Under the pieces are notes generated by a model. It was not told the origin of the DNA. It was given only the letters and a program-made list of their open reading frames with translations, and did not search any database. Positions 11,165 through 18,875 of a stretch of DNA of 33,931 bases are shown piece after piece (within the stretch, counting starts at the first letter, position 1; the number at the start of each line of letters is the position of its first letter). Location of the stretch: IMG/VR virus record IMGVR_UViG_3300032046_000119, positions 1 through 33,931 of that record; one strand, 5' to 3'. This DNA comes from a virus. Both the position numbers and the translations under genes were made by a program.

Positions 11165-12310
11165 ATGAGAAAAAGACTTCTTATCGAAAATGATGTCTCA
11201 GAGTTAGATGACTTCCAAAAAATACTTCTTTTAAACAAAAGAAAGTTATCTTCTGACGAAGTTGAATTCAAAAGTGATAAATATGAAGACAAGATTGATA
11301 TTAATAGTGTTAGAGTACAACATGATGGTTTGTTATTTGACTTTGATGGTTTAGATCAATTTTTAAAATTTTTTTTTCCTGAAGTTTTTGAAGACGGGTC
11401 TGATGGTGAGTGGGATGCTCGAAACTATGATCAAATGTATCATGGTTCTTATGATTGGGAATATGAATGTTCTGATAGATCTACTAATGATTGGAGTGAA
11501 GGTTATGTTTTAGGTTACTTTTGTAATCAAGCTAGTTTAAAACTAAAAGAGTTGTTAAAAATAATTGCACCTTCTTTGGCGGATAGTATTTCAGAAGACG
11601 GTAGAAGAATTGACGATGAATCAGAAATAACAGATGTTTTAGATAAATTTTTTAGTAGTCTTGGTGATGAAGCTAATGATATAATATGTTCAGCAAAAGC
11701 AAATGCAACTGAAGAAGGTGCTAAACAAGCAATCTTAACTGCCTACTGTGAAACACTTTCTGAATTTGGTATTGAGAAGTGGGGTAAATGGTGTTTTGGT
11801 TTGTATTTTATAAGTTGGGGAAATTTGGTCCAACTTTATGTTGAAAATGGTGAATTTGACAAAAGGGCTATTGATGTGATACTTGAAAGTATAGATAAGA
11901 AATTTAGACACACTCTTCCAGATCCTTACGAGATGGAAGGTTATTTTATGGATAATGATATTTTTAACTCTGAATCTTGTCAAAAATTAGAAGATCTAAT
12001 TGATGTGTATATAGAAAAAGCTGAAGAAGACTTTAATCCTGACTATATAGTAGTAATGGAAAAACTTACTAAGTTAGGTCTTTTTTCTAATCGTGGTGTA
12101 GAAATACCAGGACAAAAAGGATTAAGAATTAAAGTTGAGAAAGTTGACACCAAAACTTTGGAAGTAAAATATATTGTCGGGTCAAATAGTTATTTTGGAG
12201 ATAGACAATACGGGTTATCTACTGTTGATTCAGTAATTGCAATGGCAACCCAACCAAGTTTATTCAACCCAGCTGACTTTAGAATACAACCTGGTCAATT
12301 AAGACGATAA
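11165..12310 (+). CDS. Acidic protein, 381 residues, unknown
   Basis: Starts MRKRLLIENDVSELDDFQKI, an N-terminal helix of the kind seen in several proteins of this window. The body is acidic and rich in aromatic residues (EWDARNYDQMYHGSYDWEYE, about 82-101) with a helical middle. The C-terminal part (about 310-381) contains LRIKVEKVDTKTLEVKYIVG, a beta-like segment. No enzyme motif or known domain is seen. TATTTAT six bases before the start indicates late expression, so a structural or internal head protein is plausible. Its last 16 bases overlap the M20 peptidase gene in convergent orientation. Confidence 0.65.
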   Translation: MRKRLLIENDVSELDDFQKILLLNKRKLSSDEVEFKSDKYEDKIDINSVRVQHDGLLFDFDGLDQFLKFFFPEVFEDGSDGEWDARNYDQMYHGSYDWEYECSDRSTNDWSEGYVLGYFCNQASLKLKELLKIIAPSLADSISEDGRRIDDESEITDVLDKFFSSLGDEANDIICSAKANATEEGAKQAILTAYCETLSEFGIEKWGKWCFGLYFISWGNLVQLYVENGEFDKRAIDVILESIDKKFRHTLPDPYEMEGYFMDNDIFNSESCQKLEDLIDVYIEKAEEDFNPDYIVVMEKLTKLGLFSNRGVEIPGQKGLRIKVEKVDTKTLEVKYIVGSNSYFGDRQYGLSTVDSVIAMATQPSLFNPADFRIQPGQLRR

Positions 12311-13320
12311 CGATCTTTTAATATCTCATATAGTCTATAGCCATCCTCATCATCGATGTAAAATTGATTTTCATCGTAAATATCTGTAATTATAAACCCA
12401 TTCTTTTCTTCAATAACATCAATAGATGATAATTGGTGTACATCATCATAAAATGGGCTTTCATCATCAAACAAAGTCGTTGTGGTAGTTATTGTTTCTG
12501 GTTCTGTTTTGAACTCATACTTTTTTAATCCCAAACTATCAACCATGTTTTTTCCTGCAACAATTGCTCTTTCAACATCATCAATACAAACAAACTCATT
12601 TGCTGTGTGCATATTATAATAACCACAAGACATGTTTATACAGGATAAATCTGATTTTTGTTTCATAATCATAATATCTGTGTATGGATGACTCTGAACC
12701 ATCATTTCATTTTTAAACCCTTTGGTAATTGATCTTAATGAAATATTAAAGAATTCACCATCTTTATCAAACAATACTGTTCCCATACAACTATATGAAA
12801 TTAAGTGGTCTCCTGGTGCATCGTATTGGGTACAATAACCAACATCGTTTAAAAACTCTGTATTAACCATTTTTGACCCATTACAACCTGTTTCTTCTGA
12901 CACAAAAAATGCAACCTTAACTTTATCTAATTGACGAAGTAATTCTAAACAAATATAAATACCGCATTTATCATCACCACCAATACCAGTTGGGTTTTTG
13001 TCTTTGTCGTACGCCTTTAAACATAATACTTGTTTATCACCAAATTCTTTTCCGAATGTGTAAGGACGAAGAAGATATTCTTCTTTAACTATGATTTCAT
13101 CAACAAGGTTATGAACCGTGTCGGTGTGTGATATAAACATTGGGTAATACTCACCCTCATCTAATGTTCCTTTTGTAACATAGATATTTTTATGGTCATC
13201 ACACACCACTTCAATTCCCTCCATTTGTGATAATTCGTCCATTAGGTATTTCACCATCTTATCTTCTTGATAAGTTTTGGATGGGACAGAAAGAAGTTCC
13301 TTAAATTTATTTAGATTCAT
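12295..13320 (-). CDS. M20-family zinc aminopeptidase/dipeptidase-like
   Basis: A 341-residue peptidase in the M20/M28 clan (PepT/carboxypeptidase G2-like). The zinc and catalytic positions are visible: SHTDTVH (His65, Asp67), GGDDKCG (bridging Asp116/117), SEETGCNGSK (catalytic Glu142, zinc Glu143), an Asp near 167 (YDAPGD), and HTANEFV (His238). Members remove residues from short peptides, using two zinc ions. The start at 13320 (MNLNKFKELL) is preferred to an in-frame TTG at 13338, because a minus-strand TATCTTTG box (13336-13343) overlaps that codon. Phages seldom carry such enzymes. It lies beside the ClpC-like gene, and could degrade peptides released by Clp proteolysis; this link is inference. 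Confidence 0.85.
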   Translation of the reverse strand: MNLNKFKELLSVPSKTYQEDKMVKYLMDELSQMEGIEVVCDDHKNIYVTKGTLDEGEYYPMFISHTDTVHNLVDEIIVKEEYLLRPYTFGKEFGDKQVLCLKAYDKDKNPTGIGGDDKCGIYICLELLRQLDKVKVAFFVSEETGCNGSKMVNTEFLNDVGYCTQYDAPGDHLISYSCMGTVLFDKDGEFFNISLRSITKGFKNEMMVQSHPYTDIMIMKQKSDLSCINMSCGYYNMHTANEFVCIDDVERAIVAGKNMVDSLGLKKYEFKTEPETITTTTTLFDDESPFYDDVHQLSSIDVIEEKNGFIITDIYDENQFYIDDEDGYRLYEILKDRYRLN

Positions 13321-13335
13321 TTCAAATTGTTTCCA

Positions 13336-13343
13336 CAAAGATA
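13336..13343 (-). promoter_or_regulatory. TATCTTTG -7 box (minus strand)
   Basis: TATCTTTG about 15 nt upstream of the peptidase ATG, in the gap after the ClpC-like gene, so the peptidase can be transcribed on its own. Confidence 0.55.
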
Positions 13344-13366
13344 GTTGAATAAATGTTAATAAAAAA

Positions 13367-15406
13367 TTATTCTTTCTTTTTTCTTGTTTTTTTGGCCTTT
13401 TCTTCTTTATTAGAAACTAAAACCTCATCATTTTCCACTTTTAAAACATAATCCTTATTCTCTTCAATCTCCATCATTAAAATCTTTTCAGAAATTAAAT
13501 CCTCAATTTTATCTTGAATAGCTCTTTTGATTGGACGAGCTCCAAATGTTTCATCAAACCCTACTTTAGATATATAATCCACAAGATCTTGTTCGTATGT
13601 AAAATTATATTTTTTCTCACTAACTCTTTTTAATAATTTGTCAATTTCAAGTTTTGTAATTTTGTCAATATGTATTTTTTCTAATGAGTTAAAAATAATA
13701 ACATCATCAATACGATTTAAAAATTCAGGAGCAAAAAACTTCTTTAATTCTTTTTTCAAAACCTCTTGTTTTTCTTCTTCCATAACAATCTCACTTTTGT
13801 TTGTTTTAAACCCAACTCCAGTTCCAAAATCTTGTAATCTTCTAACGCCAATATTAGAAGTCATAATGATTAAACAATTTTTAAAGTTGATTTTACGACC
13901 CAATGAATCTGTGATATGACCATCATCTAACAACTGAAGAAGTGTTGAAAAAATATCTTTGTGTGCTTTCTCAATCTCATCAAACAATACAACAGAGTAA
14001 GGTTTGTTTTTAACCTGTTCTGTTAGTTGTCCACCTTCATCGTGACCAACATATCCTGGAGGTGAACCAATCAAACGAGAAATAGTGTGTTTCTCTTGGT
14101 ATTCACTCATATCCACACGGATCATATTATCTTCACTACCAAATATCTCTTTTGCCAATTGTTTTGCCAAATATGTTTTACCAACACCAGTTGATCCCAA
14201 GAAAATAAATGAACCAATTGGTTTGTTTGGGTCTTTAATTCCCATTCTATTTCTGCGAATAGCCTTTGTGATTTTCAATACCGCTTCTTCTTGACCAATA
14301 ACTTTTGAACTTAAATTATTTGTAAGATTTATTAAACTATTTCTTTCATCAACATTAATGTTTGAAATTGGAATTTTAGTCATATTTGAAACCACTTCAT
14401 ATATTAATTCTTCTGGAATGGTTCGTTTACTACTCCTTAAATGTTCCTCAAACTTTTTCTTTTCATCATCAAGTTTAACCAAAATGTTTCTTTCGCGATC
14501 ACGAAGTTCCGCGGCTTGTTCGTAGTCTTGTCTTTTAATTACATCAAGTTTTTCTTGTTTAATTTTATTTGCCTCTTCTTTAAGATTCTCAATTTCTTGT
14601 GGTAGTTTTATGTCAATTTGCATTCTTGCCCCAACCTCATCTAAAATATCAAATGCTTTATCTGGAAATTCACGATCTGTAATATAACGATCCGCCAACT
14701 CAACAAATATCAATAATGTTTCATCGTCATAACTTACTTTATGGTGATCTTCATATTTTTCCTTACTTAATTTAAGAATTTCTAAAGTTTCCTCTTTTGT
14801 AGATGGGTCTACAATTACTTTTTGAAATCTTCTTTCTAATGCTCCGTCCTTCTCAAAGTTTGTCCTATATTCATCAAGAGTAGTCGCACCAATACATTGT
14901 ATCTCACCACGAGAAAGTGCCGGTTTAAATATATTTGAGGCATCTAATGAACCTGAACTATTACCGGCCCCAACTATTGTATGAATCTCATCAATAAATA
15001 AAATGATGTTGGGGGCATCCTGAAGTTCTTCAATAATTACTTTCATTCTTTCCTCAAACTGACCTCTGTATTTAGTTCCAGCAACTAACGAATTCATATC
15101 TAACGATACAATTCTCTTGTCCATTAAAGTTTTAGGACACTCACCGTTATGAATCATCATTGCAAGACCCTCAACGATTGCAGTCTTACCCGCGCCAGGT
15201 TCACCAATAATAATTGGGTTATTTTTCTTTCTTCTAGATAGAATTTGAGCAATTCTCAATATTTCTTTTTTTCTACCAATTACAGGGTCTAACTTACCCT
15301 CTTGAGCTAATTTGTTTAAATCCTTACTAAAATTATCTAACACAGGTGTACCTGTATCAGACTTTTTTTTTGATTTATCATTTCCTTCATCCATAAATTC
15401 TAACAT
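13367..15406 (-). CDS. clpC: ClpC-like AAA+ unfoldase without N-domain
   Basis: A 679-residue Hsp100 with two AAA+ modules. D1: Walker A GEPGAGKT (68-75), Walker B ILFIDE (135-140). A middle segment carries a UVR-like motif, QDYEQAAELRDRER (about 294-307), as in ClpC. D2: Walker A GSTGVGKT (405-412), Walker B VVLFDE (473-478). GVGFKT at about 531-536 contains the VGF tripeptide that docks ClpC/ClpA on ClpP. The repeat N-domain (about 140 residues) of cellular ClpC is missing: D1 begins after only about 40 residues. The protein would unfold substrates and could feed the host ClpP, but with other adaptor choice, since the N-domain binds adaptors. No ClpP gene is in the window. The C-terminus is basic (KAKKTRKKKE). 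It is divergent from dnaK. Confidence 0.93.
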   Translation of the reverse strand: MLEFMDEGNDKSKKKSDTGTPVLDNFSKDLNKLAQEGKLDPVIGRKKEILRIAQILSRRKKNNPIIIGEPGAGKTAIVEGLAMMIHNGECPKTLMDKRIVSLDMNSLVAGTKYRGQFEERMKVIIEELQDAPNIILFIDEIHTIVGAGNSSGSLDASNIFKPALSRGEIQCIGATTLDEYRTNFEKDGALERRFQKVIVDPSTKEETLEILKLSKEKYEDHHKVSYDDETLLIFVELADRYITDREFPDKAFDILDEVGARMQIDIKLPQEIENLKEEANKIKQEKLDVIKRQDYEQAAELRDRERNILVKLDDEKKKFEEHLRSSKRTIPEELIYEVVSNMTKIPISNINVDERNSLINLTNNLSSKVIGQEEAVLKITKAIRRNRMGIKDPNKPIGSFIFLGSTGVGKTYLAKQLAKEIFGSEDNMIRVDMSEYQEKHTISRLIGSPPGYVGHDEGGQLTEQVKNKPYSVVLFDEIEKAHKDIFSTLLQLLDDGHITDSLGRKINFKNCLIIMTSNIGVRRLQDFGTGVGFKTNKSEIVMEEEKQEVLKKELKKFFAPEFLNRIDDVIIFNSLEKIHIDKITKLEIDKLLKRVSEKKYNFTYEQDLVDYISKVGFDETFGARPIKRAIQDKIEDLISEKILMMEIEENKDYVLKVENDEVLVSNKEEKAKKTRKKKE

Positions 15407-15469
15407 ACTTATATTGTTTTACATTCAAAAACTAATAAATAAATTTACAAAAGTCCAATATTGTTATTT

Positions 15470-15497
15470 TGTCAGTATAAAAAAAAATATACTGACA
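15470..15497. promoter_or_regulatory. Perfect inverted repeat, operator candidate
   Basis: TGTCAGTATA (15470-15479), eight A, TATACTGACA (15488-15497): ten-base-pair perfect arms. It lies between the divergent clpC-like and dnaK genes and ends just before the dnaK -33 box. The layout is like the CIRCE heat-shock operator (nine-base arms, nine-base gap), but the sequence differs. Confidence 0.6.
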
Positions 15498-15499
15498 TA

Positions 15500-15530
15500 T
15501 TGACATGTTTTTTGAAATGGCATATATTTG
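15500..15530 (+). promoter_or_regulatory. dnaK promoter, Bacteroidota type
   Basis: TTGACA at 15500-15505 and TATATTTG at 15523-15530, 20 nt after the TTG. The leader to the ATG at 15578 is about 43 nt and A-rich, without a Shine-Dalgarno. Unlike the leaderless early genes, dnaK has a real leader. Confidence 0.75.
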
Positions 15531-15577
15531 GTATAAATGTGAAAAAAAATAAACATAAAAAATAAAATAATAAAAAA

Positions 15578-17437
15578 ATGGGAAAAATAATTGGAATTGA
15601 CTTGGGGACAACTAATTCGTGTGTTGCGGTAATGGAAGGAAAGGATCCTGTGGTTATTGCTAACAGTGAAGGAAAAAGAACCACGCCATCTATTGTAGGA
15701 TTTGTAAAAGACGGTGAAAGAAAAATTGGAGATCCGGCTAAAAGACAGGCAGTAACAAATCCTGATAAAACAATTTACTCAATTAAAAGATTTATGGGAA
15801 GTTCTTTTGATGATATTAAAAACGAAATCAGAAAAGTCCCTTATAAATTGGTTAAAGAAAATAACTCACCAAAAGTTCAAATTAATGATAGAACTTATTC
15901 GCCACAAGAAATCTCAGCTGCGATACTTCAAAAAATGAAACAGACTGCTGAAGATTATTTAGGGCAATCTGTAACTGAAGCTGTTATTACGGTTCCTGCT
16001 TATTTTAATGATGCCCAAAGACAGGCAACAAAAGAAGCTGGTGAAATCGCAGGTCTTACAGTAAAAAGAATTATAAACGAACCAACCGCAGCCGCTTTAG
16101 CGTACGGATTTGATAAAATGTCTAAAGATATGAAAATTGTGGTGTTTGACTGTGGTGGTGGAACTCATGATGTATCTGTATTGGAACTCGGCGATGGAGT
16201 ATTTGAAGTATTGTCAACTGACGGGGACACTCACTTAGGTGGGGACGACTTTGACCAAGTACTTATTGACTTTTTAGTTTCTGAATTTAAAAAAGAAAAT
16301 GGAATGGACATTTCAAAAGACCCAATGGCACTTCAAAGACTTCGTGAGTCCGCCGAAAAAGCAAAAATCGAATTATCTTCTTCACCACAAACTGAAATTA
16401 ATCTTCCTTATGTAACGGCAGATTCCACAGGTCCTAAACACTTGGTAATGACTATTACAAAATCTAAGTTTGATCAATTAACACAATCTTTAGTTAATAG
16501 AACAATCAAACCTTGTAAATCGGCTTTGGAGAATGCTAAGTTATCCCCATCTGATATTGATGAAATCATTTTGGTTGGTGGGTCTACTCGTATTCCTGCG
16601 ATTCAAGAAGCGGTTAAAAAGTTTTTTGGAAAAGAACCTTCAAAAGGAGTAAATCCTGATGAGGTAGTTGCTTTAGGGGCCGCAATTCAAGGTGGTGTAT
16701 TAGCGGGTGATGTTACAGATGTATTATTACTTGATGTGACTCCACTTTCGTTAGGTATTGAAACTATGGGGGGTGTGTTTACAAAATTAATTAATTCTAA
16801 CACAACGATACCAACTAAAAAATCTGAAATATTTTCTACGGCAGTAGATAATCAACCTATAGTTGAGATTCATGTCTTACAAGGAGAAAGAACAATGTCA
16901 AAAGATAATAGATCTATCGGCAGATTTAATTTAGATGGGATTCCACCGGCAAGACGAGGAACTCCACAAATTGAGGTAACTTTTGATATTGACGCGAATG
17001 GTATTATTAATGTTTCTGCGGTGGACAACGCAACAAATAAAGTACAATCTATTATAATTGAATCATCTTCAGGTTTATCTAAAGAAGAAGTTGAAAGAAT
17101 GAAACAAGAAGCGGAAATAAATGCCGATTCAGATAAAAAATTAAAAGAGGATATCGATACATTAAATTCAGCAGATTCTTTGATTTTCCAAGTTGGTAAA
17201 TCATTAGAGGATCTTGGGGATAAAATTAGTGAAGAAGAAAAATCTGAAATTAACTTAAAAGTTGATAAGTTAAGAGAAGCACATACTAAAAAAGAAATTT
17301 CTGAGGTTAAAACTTTGATGGAAGAAGTTAATAAAACATTCCAAGAAGTAAGTCAAAAGTTGTATGAACAAACAACACCAAACGACGAAATAACTGAAGA
17401 AGACTTCCAAAATGTTGAATTTGAGGAAGTAAAATAA
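15578..17437 (+). CDS. dnaK: DnaK (Hsp70) chaperone
   Basis: A full-length 619-residue Hsp70: ATPase domain with GIDLGTTNS (6-14) and the phosphate-2 motif DCGGGTHDV (191-199), linker [14 protein letters not shown], substrate-binding beta domain, helical lid and a C-terminus ending NVEFEEVK, close to the EEVD/EEVK ends of bacterial DnaK. Two residues in the phosphate-2 motif are unusual: Leu becomes Cys192 and Phe becomes His197. The helical lid is somewhat short compared with about 638 residues. DnaK folds proteins with DnaJ and GrpE; neither is in the window, so it would use host co-chaperones. It has its own promoter, an inverted repeat upstream and a terminator downstream. It is probably an acquired bacterial gene; Bacteroidota origin is likely but needs a tree. 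Confidence 0.97.
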   Translation: MGKIIGIDLGTTNSCVAVMEGKDPVVIANSEGKRTTPSIVGFVKDGERKIGDPAKRQAVTNPDKTIYSIKRFMGSSFDDIKNEIRKVPYKLVKENNSPKVQINDRTYSPQEISAAILQKMKQTAEDYLGQSVTEAVITVPAYFNDAQRQATKEAGEIAGLTVKRIINEPTAAALAYGFDKMSKDMKIVVFDCGGGTHDVSVLELGDGVFEVLSTDGDTHLGGDDFDQVLIDFLVSEFKKENGMDISKDPMALQRLRESAEKAKIELSSSPQTEINLPYVTADSTGPKHLVMTITKSKFDQLTQSLVNRTIKPCKSALENAKLSPSDIDEIILVGGSTRIPAIQEAVKKFFGKEPSKGVNPDEVVALGAAIQGGVLAGDVTDVLLLDVTPLSLGIETMGGVFTKLINSNTTIPTKKSEIFSTAVDNQPIVEIHVLQGERTMSKDNRSIGRFNLDGIPPARRGTPQIEVTFDIDANGIINVSAVDNATNKVQSIIIESSSGLSKEEVERMKQEAEINADSDKKLKEDIDTLNSADSLIFQVGKSLEDLGDKISEEEKSEINLKVDKLREAHTKKEISEVKTLMEEVNKTFQEVSQKLYEQTTPNDEITEEDFQNVEFEEVK

Positions 17438-17460
17438 TCTCTTAATATTAAAATAAATTA

Positions 17461-17488
17461 AATCCACCTTAGTGTGGATTTTTTTTTC
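17461..17488 (+). terminator. dnaK terminator
   Basis: AATCCAC-CTTAGT-GTGGATT followed by eight T. Confidence 0.88.
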
Positions 17489-17491
17489 ATA

Positions 17492-17498
17492 TATTTAT
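17492..17498 (+). promoter_or_regulatory. Candidate late promoter motif TATTTAT, leaderless spacing
   Basis: TATTTAT, AGCC, then the ATG at 17503; directly after the dnaK terminator. Confidence 0.55.
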
Positions 17499-17502
17499 AG
17501 CC

Positions 17503-17790
17503 ATGGAAGGATGGAAAAAATTTGCAGAGTCTTTAGATTTAACAAAAGAGTTAGAAAAAACTTATTTTAAAATTAGAGAAGTATTCCAAAGAGAAGGGTG
17601 GTCACAAAAGGATATTGAAAAACCACCGTATTACCCAGATGATTTAATGTTATTACACAGAAGAATTAAACCATTGATTCAAGAAATAGACCAAACAATC
17701 AGTGATTATGGTTTTAATGTTGACGGAACCGAAGTTCAGTATTATATTATGGATAAACTTCGTCATATAGATGACATAACCCCATTATAA
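17503..17790 (+). CDS. Small helical protein, 95 residues, unknown
   Basis: Starts MEGWKKFAESLDLTKELEKT; mostly helical and charged, with a PPYYPDDLMLLHRRIKPL stretch in the middle. No known domain. It is the first gene of a run leading to the terminase and capsid module and has a TATTTAT motif four bases before the ATG, so it is likely a late gene with a leaderless message. The next gene begins seven bases after its stop. Confidence 0.65.
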   Translation: MEGWKKFAESLDLTKELEKTYFKIREVFQREGWSQKDIEKPPYYPDDLMLLHRRIKPLIQEIDQTISDYGFNVDGTEVQYYIMDKLRHIDDITPL

Positions 17791-17797
17791 AAACCAA

Positions 17798-18040
17798 ATG
17801 GCAATAACAAGCGAAATAATTAACGGAACTACAATTTTAAATGAAGTAGAATCCTCAAATATTGTTAGAACACAATATGATACATTAACAAAAAAAATGA
17901 TTGCAGAGTTTAAAAACGGAGTGAGATATGAGTATAGTGATGTTCCACATCAAACCTACACTCAATTTAGAATGTCAGAATCTCAAGGAAACTTCTTTAA
18001 TAAAAGTATTTCTAAAACACACACATACAAGAAACTATAA
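17798..18040 (+). CDS. KTSC-domain protein
   Basis: Eighty residues matching the KTSC domain: SSNIVRTQYDTLTKKMIAEF, then NGVRYEYSDVPHQTY and SQGNFFNKSI. KTSC domains (about 60 residues, beta-rich) occur in many phages, sometimes fused to replication or tail proteins; the role is not known. The gene overlaps nothing but is only seven bases from the preceding gene and 19 bases before the next, so they are probably co-transcribed, although the next gene has its own TATTTAT. Confidence 0.8.
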   Translation: MAITSEIINGTTILNEVESSNIVRTQYDTLTKKMIAEFKNGVRYEYSDVPHQTYTQFRMSESQGNFFNKSISKTHTYKKL

Positions 18041-18048
18041 TCATAAAG

Positions 18049-18055
18049 TATTTAT
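18049..18055 (+). promoter_or_regulatory. Candidate late promoter motif TATTTAT, leaderless spacing
   Basis: TATTTAT, CATT, then the ATG at 18060. Confidence 0.55.
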
Positions 18056-18059
18056 CATT

Positions 18060-18797
18060 ATGAATACTTCAGAAATTATAAAAAGTTTTGAATCAAAAGA
18101 CGAACTAAACCCAAAAATTTGGGAAAAGGAAGGTAAATCGTATATGATGAAACCTGAAGTAAGAGAGAAACTTTTAGAAACCACAAATATTTTTATAGAT
18201 TTTTTAGGGGTTGATGTAATTGTAACGGATATAGTTATGATCGGTTCATTAGTCAATTACAACTGGTCAAAATTTTCAGACATAGATTTACATATAGTTG
18301 TAAATTACAACCAATTTCCAAACAACTCGCAAGAATTATATATTGAATTTTTTGATTTAAAAAAAATAATATTTAACGACAAACACGACATAAAACTATT
18401 TGGATACGATGTTGAATGTTTTGTTCAAAATGAGGCTGAAACACCATTTAGTAGTGGTGTGTATTCTGTTTTGTACGATATGTGGGTAAACGAACCAAAA
18501 AAACTTGATAAAAAAAATATTGATATAGAACTTCTCAAGGAAAAGGCAAATCAATGGATGAGAATTATTGATGGTGTTTTTGATAATATTGAAGATGAGG
18601 ATCCTGATGAAATTAAAAGTTTGGTTAAAAAATATAAGGAAAAACTTAAAAAATTTAGAAATTGTGGTCTTGAAAAGGGCGGTGAAATGTCTTTAGAAAA
18701 TTTAGTATTTAAACTTTTGAGAAGAAACGGATATGTTGAGAAATTATACGAGTTACCTACAGAAATTATTGATAAAAAATTATCAATGAACCAATAA
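18060..18797 (+). CDS. Nucleotidyltransferase-fold protein
   Basis: A 245-residue protein. The start at 18060 is chosen because TATTTAT ends four bases before it; a longer frame runs back into the KTSC gene. It has the polymerase-beta nucleotidyltransferase signature: IGSLVNYNW (61-69) followed by SDIDLHIVV (73-81), with GS and two metal-binding Asp residues (74 and 76). The middle holds a hydrophobic strand (KLFGYDVECFVQ) where the third Asp/Glu may lie, and the C-terminal part is helical and Lys-rich. Enzymes of this fold transfer nucleotides to RNA, proteins or small molecules; the acceptor here is unknown. Similar proteins occur in large T4-like phages. Confidence 0.78.
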   Translation: MNTSEIIKSFESKDELNPKIWEKEGKSYMMKPEVREKLLETTNIFIDFLGVDVIVTDIVMIGSLVNYNWSKFSDIDLHIVVNYNQFPNNSQELYIEFFDLKKIIFNDKHDIKLFGYDVECFVQNEAETPFSSGVYSVLYDMWVNEPKKLDKKNIDIELLKEKANQWMRIIDGVFDNIEDEDPDEIKSLVKKYKEKLKKFRNCGLEKGGEMSLENLVFKLLRRNGYVEKLYELPTEIIDKKLSMNQ

Positions 18798-18820
18798 ATA
18801 ACCACGATTTAGAATAATTA

Positions 18821-18839
18821 TATTTATCTGTATATTTAT
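18821..18839 (+). promoter_or_regulatory. Two candidate late promoter motifs TATTTAT
   Basis: TATTTAT at 18821-18827 and 18833-18839, 37-49 bases before the ATG at 18876; unlike others, this gene has a real leader. Confidence 0.5.
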
Positions 18840-18875
18840 TAAGAAAAAAATAATTCACATTAAATAAAAAAAGAC

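Noticed and set aside
10977-11168. Plus-strand frame of 63 codons
   Set aside because: Lies over the 5' part of the tmRNA gene on the other strand.
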